A stretch of 64,000 nucleotides of DNA from Schistocephalus solidus (Eukaryota > Platyhelminthes > Cestoda > Diphyllobothriidea > Diphyllobothriidae): the NCBI GenBank assembly GCA_017591395.1, contig WEDG01000274.1, forward strand, positions 62,001-126,000, written 5' to 3'. Positions within the stretch are counted from its first letter, which is position 1. Each line of letters opens with the position of its first letter. A program made the position numbers and the translations under genes. A model generated the notes under the pieces. It ran no database searches. It was not told the origin of the DNA and was given only the letters and a program-made list of their open reading frames with translations. Below are positions 36,572 through 49,500 of this stretch, piece after piece.

Positions 36572-38025
36572 CCCTGGCCCAATAACTTAAAGGAAAATTT
36601 GAACAACCATGATAAGTATTTTTTAGAATGTTTATTGAAACAGTTGAAAATTTAAAATGTATCAAAAATAGCACACAGTGGATCTTTTCATTCTATTCTG
36701 GGGCATTCGCGTTGTCTTCATGCGCATCGGAGTACACTTGGGCGGTCGAGCAAGCTCTTGCATATATTGGCAGCATGTTAAAGAAAGCATAAATCATGAC
36801 TGTAGGCGTTTCAACGGTTCAGATAAAAACTCGCAAAATTGGCCAACTTTGTGATTTCGCTCACTTTGTTTGCTTATATTAACTGTAGTGGTCAACCATT
36901 TTGAAGTCAAATTTTACCCACAGGGGCTTTTGGATTCCCTCTGCTTGACCGCTAACATTCTCATAATTATTCTTATACGAAAATAACGTTCATTATCTTC
37001 TGAAATTTTGCACCACTCTTTCTCCAGCTGCTAAGCTCGGCTCTCACACAGACCAAACATAATAGAGAAGGCAGGTAGGTAGTTTGATCTTTAGTGTTTT
37101 TAGTAACAATTCGTAATTAGTAAGATACAAAGTCATATGTATTTGATTTTCACAGGCCAGTAATTGCCTAACCGGAACTCGAAGGCAAACGAGAAAGTTT
37201 GCAATTCAGATAACTAGGTGACCGCTTTCATTATATTCTTTCCAATGCTCGTAATCACAGACTAAAACCAGTGATATATTGACAGAGGCCTCATTAACAC
37301 AATCAGGGTTCCTTGGCTTCAGGCCTCCTTAACAGATTAAAACCCCATTCACACATCTAACCAATGTAAATTCGGATATTTGGTTGAGGCACAGGCAGGC
37401 TCGATCCAGTATCGATGTTCATCGAATCAATCCAGTTTGTTTTTGAAAAAAACTACACGCAGTCTGCCGTTTTCGATGCGTGACAATTTATCCAATTTAG
37501 TTTGAGAAAACAATTTTTAATCAAAGTAAATCATGGTCTTTCAGGAAGTCATACAACAAATATGGCTTTACATGTGCAGGTTCACAAATACGGCGCAAGT
37601 AGCTAAGATGTCCCCCAAAAGGTTGCGATGACCCGTAACTATAAATATTTGCCCGAAACTATATATTTATAGGAGAAAAAAATGGTATCAACCTGTCAGA
37701 CGATGAAGAATAAGCAAGAAAATGGTATTTTAATCTCTCATCAAATACAGTAATAATTTAAAAAGCGATGCAAAGATCCTTTTTTTGAAATGGGCAGTAC
37801 ACTTAACAGTTCATACTTTGCTATTTCATTAAGGGTTTTATACTGCATAAAGCAATAAAATATAGGTATTTTACCTTCAGTTAATTGCTATCATTATATT
37901 TTCTCACTTTTGCAGCATTAGCTTCTTACTACCTTCAAAGTCATGTGATCCTTGTCCAATTTTAGGTGCTATCTTCAGCATGGGAGAAGAATCGTAATTC
38001 TGCTTGTCATGTTGATTTTCTTCAG

Positions 38026-38135
38026 CATCAAGGTTGCTGTTCGCGTGAGACCGTTTAATCAGAGGGAAATTGACCGAAAGTCTGAGCTTGTAATTTCGAT
38101 GAATGATAAAGTTACGGAGATAATAAATCCCGAAA
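38026..38135 (+). CDS. Kinesin exon: first motor strand
   Basis: Starts after TTTTCTTCAG and ends before GTATGT. It gives [19 protein letters not shown] and continues to INPE. It enters with the last base of a codon, so an upstream coding exon must exist. Reading further upstream in frame gives an ATG at 37952, but that sequence lacks kinesin similarity and looks intronic. Confidence 0.86.
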
Positions 38136-41100
38136 GTATGTCCTCTCTCTTTATTACTCCTAAATTTCTAATAGGTTGGCACATTGTCTACAACGTAGAA
38201 ATTATGCTATAAAACCTATTAAAGGGACAATGAATACCAATTTTTTTAAAATTGAAAGTATGGATGATAGAAGTTAAACACCGTGTGCGTAATGAGAAGC
38301 CTTTTAGGAAAAATTGACAAAAAGCTGATTTATTAATTGGTATTTAGAAAAGAATGTGGGGCTCTGGTAAAGCTTTTTGACGTATTACCAGATCTTTAAA
38401 TCTTCGTTGGTTTTTGTACACGAGCTACAATTATCAAAAAAACAATTTCCTTCATTGCCTTTATGGGCCATCTTTGTTGTAGAAAAGAATGACGTGAAGC
38501 GCTTTACTTTTGACTATTCATACTGGTAAGTTCAATGCAGAAATACGGTTAGACGGCGGATATGACACCTTCTCAGGTCACATGACGGATTCAAGGTCAC
38601 TGAGAGCGGCGTTTTTGTACCTGCCAGCCCTGATTCACGCTATGCCAGCCAACAGACCGTCTTTGATGACCTAGGTAGGGGAATTCTACAGAATGCCTTT
38701 GATGGCTACAACTGTTCCCTCTTTGCCTATGGGCAGACGGGCTCCGGCAAATCATATTCCGTCGTTGGCTACGGCGTAAATAGGTAATTTACTGACTGCA
38801 AATTTCAAATATTTTCGTTCAGAGGAATCATTCCGATTGCTTGTGCAGAGCTCTTTCAAAGAATCAACGAAAATAAGGACCCCTCGAAGGCAAGTTTCCT
38901 TCCGAAGCCAATGTATGTCCTGTCTATGTAGGCTTTCCAAGTCACCATCTCAATCATGGAGATATACAGTGAAAAGGTGCATGATTTGCTAAGTGTAAAA
39001 CCCAAAGAACAGGCTGCTTTACCCGTACGTCAGTGTGCCTCCGGGGGCTTCTTTGTTCAAGATCTTAAAAAGGTGCCCGTGGGTTCCTATACTGAAATCG
39101 AACAGCGCATGGCACAAGGTAAGCCACGAATGGTGTGATGATCAGGTTTAGATATTTTTTGCGTTTTTCGGCAGTTAACCCAATCGCCTTAGCCCACGCG
39201 GCCTGGAAACGAACTCAAGGGTATGAAATTACTGTAGGAAAGTTTAAGAGTAAATAATTTAACGACCGTGTATGCGGGTGCTGAATTCATGCGCATTTGT
39301 AAGACATATCCCTTGCTTTGGGAGAATTGCGGATGTTAAACTACATTGAGGCTAACATCTGTGAAATTAATTATTGCGTTCCGAAAGTTAGGTTTTTATG
39401 ATCAGAACTTTAAATTAACTGTGCTTCCATGCATTAACTAATTGTTCTGAAGTGATAATCCCCTCGCAAATCTTAATTTTTCGTAGCTTGATGCCTTCAC
39501 TCACGAGATTGCAGAACAGGTTTGCCCTAACCCTTTACACTGCGGACGATAATCTCATTTTTTCAATAAGTTTGCGGCACAGGATGCAAATGACTGAAAA
39601 TCGTTGTTTCATTATTTTCTGTAAAAATCATGCCTAAATAGAGATGGTCAAAACATGCACTGAAAATCGTAAAGGTCGGTAAATCTGATTATTAGTAGAG
39701 GATTTTGGCAGATTTAAAAAAAATCTTTAAACCCATTTGTGAAAAACTCGGTTATCCCGGTAGGATGCGAACCCATGCCAGCAAAGGGAAGGCTTAAGTA
39801 CAGTTAACGCTCTACCCAACTGAGCTACGAAATCCCCGGCGGCAGCCGTGAGTTTTATCGCATTTGTTGTCATCTGGTGTATTCTACATTGGTTGCTTAA
39901 AAAATCCAGCTTAAGCAGTCAGTTTACTGTATCATAATTTGGTGGATTCCATGCGTAGCAGTAAGCTTGGTGAGTAATTTTTCTGAAGTGCGATCAGACT
40001 TCGTAGCTAAGTTGTCGGGAATGTTGGTCGAACTAAATCCCTCCCCTTAATAATGTGGGTTTGAATCCTACCGAGGCCACCGAGTTCTTCACTAGTGAGT
40101 GAAATAAATTATCGAAACCTGCCGAATTAATCTACAAAGTAAGTTTTTATTGTATTCATCTGGTGGATTCTAGATTGATTGCTTAGGAAATCCAGCTTGC
40201 GCAGTCAGCTTACTGGATCAGAATTGGTGGATTCCAATCGTCGCAGTAAGCTGGGCGGTTAACCGAGTGTGATACAACTCACGGCTCGCGGTGGTCGCCT
40301 CGTAGCTCAGTTGGGTAGAGCATTGGTTGGCGTGGGTTCGAGTTTTTCATCATTGAGTCAAATGAAATCGGATTATGCCCCGTTATACTCCTTATGTGTT
40401 CATCAATCCTTATATGTGACTGTTTTTGATTGTGAGTTCGAGTGGTCAGCAGAAGCGTTACTTCAGTAAACCTATTGTAATAGCTATCTTGTCTTCTTAT
40501 AATTTGTTTTCCTTCTTTATTAATAAAAACGGTTTGGCCGATTCGCACGCCGCTGCACCAAACAAAAATATAAATATCATTGATTGTCATATATCTCAAC
40601 TTTTGCTGATAATTTGACCACAACATTTTCAAAATTAACCCGTTTTCAATTTTCGTTAACCGGCAAAAATTTAACGATGTTGCCTTTTACTGCAGGCATT
40701 GCGAATCGAACTATCGCTGCCACAAATATGAATGCTTCCAGTTCAAGAGCGCACACCCTCATGTGCATTACTTTTGACCAGATTATAACGAAATCCGTCG
40801 GCGGACAACTGAATTCCTCACGCTTGAGCTCAGTAATCAACTTTGTCGATTTGGCGGGTATGTGTGCAAATTTGTTTAGTTCAGTTCAGTTGTATTAAGT
40901 GAAAGATAGGCTAACACCTTTGAGCACCCTCTTGGTTACAACGTGGCTAATAAAACATCGATACATAAGGTAAATTTAAAAGACGTTTCCATAATGACAT
41001 GGCGGCCGCGCAAAGCTTCCACATATTTTGGAGAAATTGTCCTTGTAAATTACCATAAAGGCGCGCCTGGTGAGTTGCAATACAGACATGGCTGACTTGG

Positions 41101-43384
41101 CCACCTTCGTGCAGTTGAGTGTTGGTTTGAGTGACGATGTAATCCAGACACCGAAGTCCTTCTGACTGTCAACTGGTTGCCACGGTGTACAATTTATAAA
41201 GTAAATTATCGGGCTGGAGGCTCCACAGCGGCCAATTTGAAGAAAATTGCACTTATTAACATTCAACGGCATAAGCCATCACTTTGACCAATCCTCGAGC
41301 TTGTTCAAGATCAGTTGCAGATGGTCATACTCTGCCGTATTGTCAACAACTTTCCATAGTTTTATGTAGAAATCGAACAGGAGGACATCACAGTCAAGCT
41401 CCCTGACACAGTCATTGAAGAAAATAAGGAATAAGGTGGGGCCTAAAACTGAGCCCTGTGGGACGCCACTCACCACGGTTACTTCTGAGGACTGCTGGCG
41501 TCCGACTTGTACATTTTGGGACCGTCCAATCAAAAAGTTTTGGATCCATACAAGGAGGCTTCCACAAACTCCTACGCTGTGCAGTTTATGCAGAAGACGT
41601 TGGTGAGGAACGCTGTCGAAGGTCTTTTGGAAGTCGATGTAGATGGCATGCACCATTCTTCCTGCGTCGCGTGCTTTGGTCCAGCGTTTAAGTGAGAAGA
41701 GCAGGTTCGTAAAACAAGCCCTACCACTGCGAAAGCCGTTTTGGGCATCGGAGAGGAGGTAATTCTGCTCAAGGAACTGCATCAACGCTTTCTTAATTTT
41801 TTTCATGCTTTTACAACAGATGGGGGAAAGGCTCACTGGTCTATAGTTATTCGCAGACGCTCAGCTTCCATTCTTGAATAGTGAAGTGATGGTTGCGGTC
41901 TTCCAATCGGAGGGTAGACACCCAGTAGCAAACGACACCTGGAAGAATAAGGCTAGCAGTGTGGCCATTTCAGAAGCTAGCTGCTTCAACAGCTTGACCG
42001 GGAGTGCATCGGGGCCTGAAGAGGTTGACTCTTTTAGGTTAAGCCACTCTTCCTGAATTAGTTCTTTGGTGAAGCGGAGTGTTTCCATAGTATACATTTC
42101 CTCGTCTTCACAAGTGGGTGGGACGAATTCTGGTTTTGTTCTCACGACGTACCGGAAGAACTGAGATGTTCAGCCTTATCCCTGTCCTCTGAGATGTCCG
42201 TGCCCTCGACAGTCCTCAATAGTGGTATTGAATCCTTGTTTCGCGTGCTCTGCCTTATGCAACTGTAAAGGATTTTGGGATTCATCATGGCACGGTTCAA
42301 CAGATCCTCGTCGATATCTGCCAATGAGAATTTTTACTCGGTTTCTTAGCAACTTGTAGCTGTTGAGAGATTCAAATGTCTTTTCAATTTGGGATCTTTT
42401 CCATAGTTTCCTCTTCTCGTTAAATTCCTTCGTTAAGGATGGAGTCAACCAGCGAGGTCTGTTTGTTAGCCTTCTTTGCATGATTGGGCAGTGTTTAAAA
42501 ATGAGGTTGCGGACTACGTCTTGGAATTGGCCCCGAGCCTCGTCGATATCTTCGGAGAATATGGATGTTCGGTCAATAGTAGAAAGGTCGTTTTTCATCT
42601 TTTCGAAATCCCCACGCCAACTATTTGGTCGGAGATCAAGCGGTTGAGCCGGCAAAGAGAATAATGTGTATTCCCAAATGAGAACCAAATTATCGCTTTT
42701 GCCTAAAGGGTTAAACAATTCACAACGTCGATCTTATCAGGCGACCTAGTGAACACAGGTTCGAGGCAGTCCATCTGCTGGCCCTCGCGAACCTTCGTCA
42801 GAAACTAGACGTGTTCGGTAAGAAGCAAATTGCTTGTTGTGCACAGAAGCTTTTGATCAAATGTTCTGCCTTGTGGCTCATTATCGAGTCCCGCTAGCAG
42901 CCGCATAATGACTAGTAGTAGAAGAGGCAGATTAATAATGCTTACAAAGGAAGGGGAGATTGGAAAGGCCATTTCTGGCCAAGTGTTGGCTCATCTGATC
43001 TAAACCGACAAGGCAAAAAGATCGCTGCTGAATGGTTAAAGGAGTTGGATTTCTAATCAAAGAGTTGCGAGTACAAACCTTGGGTGCCGCAACACCTGTG
43101 GTAGGGGATAGCTAGTGAGCCAGAAATTGTCATTATAGTCTCCCTTGTCTTTGTCGTTCATAACAATATATATTCAAACATAAATTTGTGCACACCGATT
43201 TATTGGCTTCCCTAAACAAATACGTTTTAGATGAGTGGCAAAGGTCACGAACAGTCAACCTTCTATCAGGCTGAAATTGGACAGGCCTAGCTGGTTGTCA
43301 GGGTTATGATTGGTTGAATGAAGACAGAATATGCTTGATACAAACTGTAGGAACCTTTATGCATTTCTGTCGTTCCTCCACTCT

Positions 43385-43422
<38 letters not shown>

Positions 43423-43530
43423 AAGACATTATACCGTACTTCCGACATAGGCACTAGCTAAAAGCCCAGACTCGTGTTTCACCGATGTTTCTGCTGCTGC
43501 GTGACTTAATAATTTCAGAAATTATTTCCC

Positions 43531-43587
<57 letters not shown>

Positions 43588-46500
43588 GGAACCAAAAACA
43601 ACAGGGGAAAACAGAAATCGCCATATCTGACGAATAACAAACCAGAACGGGCTTTTCATCACCCCCTTGTCTTGGTATTTTTCACTGTACAGCCTATATC
43701 ACAAGTCACTAAGTGACTGCCTGCGAGGCCTCTAAAGTGAGCTCCAGATCAAAGGGGCCATGTGTCCCATAGCCAGATCTGTGATCGCCACTATCATAAT
43801 ATACGATGGCAGATAGGCGCTCACTGATCGGTTACATAACTCACTCGTTCCGTTATGTCTTCGGTTTCACTCTCAAGCCCCGCCAGCAACCGTATATCGG
43901 CTAGTGGAATAGGCAGAATTATATTGCCGACAAAGACATGGGAGACTCCCAGTCTGGCTTGCGTGCTGACGACTACTGATATTCCAGAAATGGCCATTCC
44001 GGTCTCCCAAGGTTTTATATTATCTTTTTGAAAAAATATTTAAGTTCTGTTTTATAACCTTATAGGTAATTTGTTTCCTTTTCGCAAATCACTCGGTTTT
44101 ACAGGATCCGAACGTGCTGACAGTACTGGAGCTACCGGAGATCGCCTTAAGGAAGGTGCAAATATAAACCGTTCCCTGTCGGCGCTCGGAAATGTGATCT
44201 CGGTGAGATTTTGCTTTTTAGCTGGATCTTCATAATCTCGTCTTTTCTTTGAGAGGGCAAAAATTATTAATAGCGGCCCTTTCGCGCATTTTCAATGTTG
44301 GTGTATTCCTAATGAGTGCTGCCAATCAAATACATAACTGTGCATCATCAGTGGCGGTTTGAAGCAGTTCGATGAGAGGTTATGTAGAGCTGTTTAATGT
44401 ATAAAAATAAGAGTATCCGAAATGACTATTCCCGATCATTTGCCATCGGAGGGTGGTTAGTGACCACCCCAGAATGGGAAGACCTGGGTTGATCTCTGGT
44501 CTAGCTGATCAGGAAGCATAACCTTCCACCATCTGATCTCGGAATATTTGATCTGGCGCGATCAAAATTTGAGGATCACTACTCTGGTAGCGGCAAGTAA
44601 TAAGGAAAAGCACTCCATCGGGCACGCGCAAGAAGTCGTCGCTTGCCACGGCCGAACTGTCGCTGCGGGCTACATATTCAGCACAAGATGAACGCTGGCA
44701 TTACTGTGAGTCTAGTATCCATCGTCCTACGGGTAAAAGAAGCAATGACATTAGAAATCTCAAAGAACCAGCCGATGGAGCCAAAAATACAAGTCTTCGA
44801 AAGTATTTATGAAGACGTAAACGCGATCGCCTGGACAAGAACTGCATTCACCCGAAGTTTCATATTCATGCATAAACCCATCATCAGAGACAACATCAGA
44901 TACCAGCAATTCATAAACAGGGAATCATAGTATTTGTACGATGCAGTCTCCATGCATACCCATGAAAATTATCAGCTCTCTCTCCCCTCCCATTCACCAG
45001 GGTTGGTTGCCCTCTGCTACGATAATGGCTTGATGACCGGCATTCGCGTCGTTCAACTCAGAAATTGTGCCATTCACGTGTTGGATGTTGGCGTGAAGAT
45101 TGCTCGGCCATCACTGATGAACGGGAAGCCGTCAATTCTCATAGGTCTGTGGTAGCATAGTGAACGCAAACTCCCTGTGTAGGAATTACTTAGATCTGGG
45201 GTTCCCGCTGATTATGGGTTCGCGTATGAATTCAAAACTTCAGGGAACTAAACTTCTTGTCCCAGCAATCGCGATTTCTTCTGAAGAACAGTGTCTACGC
45301 CCTCTATTTTCGTTTTAACCTTCAAACGGTTAAAACCTATAAAATTGTAGCTGCTATATCGATGCACGAAAGCGTGTTATCTTAGACCGAGCAAATAAAC
45401 AGCTACGCACTTTTGCGCTATCTAGCAAGCCGTCCATAACGAAACGTCAATTCTTCTAGGCCGGCCGTCAATGGATCCGTTGGAACCTTTTTTGCTAGAA
45501 TGTTCATGCCTACCGTGACAGCCTAAGAGGCCAGGTTATCTTCAACCGTCAGGCGCTTGTTTTACTATCGGATCCTAACTGAAGCCTGAACCCACCTTTT
45601 ATGTTTCAATTTTTCATCCCGTTTTGCATTTCATACCTTTCTATGCGTGAAGGCTCTGGCTGAAAAGAAGAAAGTCGTGCCCTACCGCGACTCTGTGCTC
45701 ACCAAACTCCTTCAAAATGCCCTTGGAGGGAACAGGTATAACCACACGTATCGCACACCCAGAGACTCACTTCACACACGCCTGCCATTTCAATCTGTTG
45801 TGCAAGTCTTGTTGTGCAAAGGTGTCCTTCCTGTGACCAGCCTTTTCCATTAGCGACATACACTGATCCACAAACGTGCGTTCTTCGGGTCAAGTCTTGC
45901 CTGATCCGTATGGTAAAGAGTATCAATTTGAACAAGTAGCTTACAACACCAAAAGCCATACCTAGGCATCCACCTGGTCAATGTATAAACTTTTGCTCTC
46001 GGATATTCACTTGAAATAAAGAAAATATTTCTTTTATTACGAAGTAATTGAAGATGAAATGCCGATTGAAAAAGATAAGTTATGTTATGAAACATTTTCA
46101 GATCTTCACGTGAGCGCTCATGTAGTTTACTGCAAAAGAAATGCTTAAATGCCGAAGGCCAAAGAACAGGTGGAAATACGGGTTGTGCTTTAATCTATCC
46201 TGAGATCATTTAGCTTTATTGGTCAATATATTCCGCCTTGTCTAGATGTCCATTTACGGTGATATGAGTATGCACAAAACATTTATTACGGTTTTTCAAG
46301 GGAATTCACGTGAATTCATCCGCAATTCAAAATTTCCGTATAAATCATGCCTTATTTAAGTTGTATTGACATTCTCTGATGATGATGCCCACCGATCGGT
46401 TATGGGACTCACTCGTTCTGTGCTCCCTTGCTGCTCACTCACGAGCCCCGCCAGCAGGCGGCAGATTAACATGCTCAACAAAAAAGGGGGACTCTCAGGT

Positions 46501-49500
46501 TAATTTCCGGCTTACTAGTCGTCATCAGCCAGACATACCCAACCACCACCAGAGGCTCGAATCATTAATTAGAAGTTCAACGCTCTAACCCACTGCATTG
46601 ATTAGAAGTTCAACGCTCTAACCCACTGCATTGATTAGAAGTTCAACGCTCTAACCCACTGCATTGATTAGAAGTTCAACGCTCTAACCCACTGCATTGA
46701 TTAGAAGTTCAATGCTCTAACCCACTGCATTGATTAGAGGTTCAACGCTCTAACCCACTGCATTGATTAGAAGTTCAACGCTCTAACCCACTGCACCACG
46801 TACTCTTTTTGTCTTGCCGGTTTAGATCGGGTATGTTGACCTTGGCGAATGGATGTCTCACCAATCGGCTACGGGACTCACTCACAGGTTGCGGCTACAG
46901 GCCTCGGGTTGGGTACCACCTGGGGTTACCTATAGCTGGCTGATGAACGTGGATTAGCCAGAAATAGCTGTTTCAGTCTCCCGTGCCTTTGCCGTTAACG
47001 TTCGTCGTACGTAGTATTGTTTCCCGGAAGCTTACTGCAATAATGTTTTGACTGGGGATCAGCAGTCTACAGGTTTTCATCTCCAGAGTATTCATAAAGG
47101 CCGATACGCAATGCCGACAAAGACCAGGGAGACTGGAATGGCCATTTATGACCCATTAATCATCATTATCAGCCAGTCATACCCATCCCAGGTTGTACCT
47201 CACCAAAGCCTGGGACATGCGACCTATTGATTAGAAGTTTAACGCTCTAACCTCTGAACCATGGGCTCGTTGTCTTGTCGAGCTCGATCGGGAATTTTGA
47301 CATTGTTTGATGAGCGCTCACCGATCGCTAACGGAACTCACGCGTTCCGCTCTGCCTTGAGACTCACTCTCGTGCCCCGCCAGCAGCCGTAAAGTGGCTA
47401 GTAGTATGTATGGCAGATTAATATCGCCGATAAATACAAGAGAGACTGAAATGGCCATTTATGGCTCATAAGTCATCAACACCCATTCATACCCAAACCC
47501 GGGTAGTGCCCAACCCGTCACTCGAATCTACGACCGGTTGATTAAAAGTTAAACGCTCTAATGCTAATTACAGTTGTAGTTTAAATTAAGTGGGCCTTCA
47601 GGTCTCAAAATACGCCTCGGGGTTCCAGGTGAATAATTAAAAATTGGGTGCCTGTCTCGCTAAACTAATATTCTTTTCTCCTACTGAGTCTATCTCATTG
47701 ACTAAATCTGCTACGATGGAAGAGCGTTCATTAATCAGTTAACATGTCATGCTTGTCTCGTTGCCGCTCAGAGCTTACGTAAGAGCCCTGGGAGGTAATC
47801 GCATAGTGAATATTAATGAAGCATACAGCCCCGCGTAAAAGTCAATGTGCACTCGTGTATTTTTTTCTGGCTAATTATTTATCGTCAGTCGGATATACGC
47901 TATCTCACGTCTGGAAGAACCACTGTTCGAACCCGAATTCTTTGGTCATTGAGCATTTGTACGCCAAGGCTCGGTGTTTGAGTTACAGGTTTGTTGCCCT
48001 GTCGCTTGTGAAAGGAGATATTAACATTTTCGGAAATGTGTTCCAGATCCGGTTACGGGGTAGGTTAGTATCGTTGACGTGTTCTAATTTAAAAAAATAT
48101 TTTTTTGGGAAATCCAGAGTCTCAGTAAACATGTCCAACCACTAGTGTGTAAGTACGATGTAGATTCCTTAAAGTCTTTTTCGCACATTTTGCGACTTTA
48201 AATTGAGCAACCTAACTGAATAGTCCTAAAAGAAAAACTGGGTAGCCTCTCCGGGCTTGGAACTTACAACATCGACCGCTCAAGTTTAGCCAATGCTACG
48301 AAGCTACGATCGGTAGCCTCGACCGTTTCATATATGAGCCTATTTACCTGTCCAAACTGCTGCAATATATAAAGTTCACCAATTCGGACATAGAAAGGTG
48401 GCTACACAAGCAGCATTTCGCTGGCATTCATTTTGTTTCGGAATTTTTGAAACACTGAAAGCTGTGCTATTATTTTCTCTGCCCATTGCAGGGTAATGTA
48501 CAATAAAATTATGAAAGAGCACACGTAATAGGAACACGAATCTTGTTATTTGTTATTTGTATTAAAAAGAGAAACAGTTTTCATTTCCCATTGTTACGAG
48601 ATTATGGGAGCACCTTTTATTATTTCGACCGTCGCGAATGTTGCTGTCTACTGTGTGTCCCTCCGCATGGCGGGCTCAGGGACGTTACATGCGCGTAAAT
48701 TAATTTCGAATTATAATAGACTTCCACATTATGTAACGCACTAGCACCTCCACCACCCAGCTGAGCTTGGTTTCAGGTAAGAGACAGGAAGAATGGAGGG
48801 AAGGGTCGCGCGCACTGACTGAAAAAGTCAAAAAGACCGCCTGCGCGTGCCACACACGCCCGTTCTGCGTAAGCTGGGCTTATTTTTCACAAAGACCTGC
48901 AAGCGCTGCCCGTATGCCAACTGAAATTCCATCGAGGAGGAGCCATTACAGCTTGACCCTTAATCCTGAACAGAGGACCGCATTGAATATGCTGTACTTA
49001 CTTCTAAGCATCAGGAGATATAATCTATAATATTGTAATTTTTCAGGAGTGAATTTAGAAAATCCCTGTGTCCTGGAAATTTAGCGGCATACGTGAACGG
49101 CAGTCGAGGTCGTCATGAGCCCCTTGTACGTACTTAGCAAGGTTATGCATCGCTTTTGGGGTTAAGCATGGCTTAAGATATAATTCACCTTCCTGATGTG
49201 GAGCCTCACGAGGATATTGTGACTCCGTCTGGCAACGTCAGATTTCTTATCGAAAGTGATATATACAGCCTTGGTCTAGTTTATTGTTGTATTGTTTCCC
49301 GACATGATTAGCACTTGTCTGGTGTGTCAATCCAATTCTGCCCGTTTTAAGTGTCTTGCATGTTCATCTACCTTTCCAAATCTATTATTAACAGAGGAAC
49401 AAAGCTTATGCGCTTAACGCGCACGCACATACACCCCCTTTGTATGTTTTTCTGACGGTGTCTCGGACAGTTACGGTGGAATAAAACGGCACTTGGTTAT

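Larger units (their letters stand above)
34131..37951. other. AT-rich DNA without recognised gene
   Basis: Apart from the hairpin at 34820 and the small inverted-repeat element at 36479, no feature is supported. The missing first coding exon of the kinesin should lie here or further left. A G-rich patch (35270-35420) is unexplained. Confidence 0.45.

Noticed and set aside
37952..38025. Start codon and N-terminus of the kinesin
   Set aside because: The residues before [10 protein letters not shown] lack kinesin similarity, and the sequence before 38026 has a good polypyrimidine tract with TTCTTCAG.
39745..39840. A functional tRNA gene
   Set aside because: A and B boxes are present but the acceptor stem does not pair and the same flanking sequence recurs as a SINE.
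46568..46798. CRISPR array
   Set aside because: The 33-bp units are contiguous with no spacers and derive from a tRNA-like SINE head in a eukaryotic intron.
47816..48145. A 109-codon gene in the large kinesin intron
   Set aside because: No domain, no similar copy and no splice context was seen; chance is sufficient.
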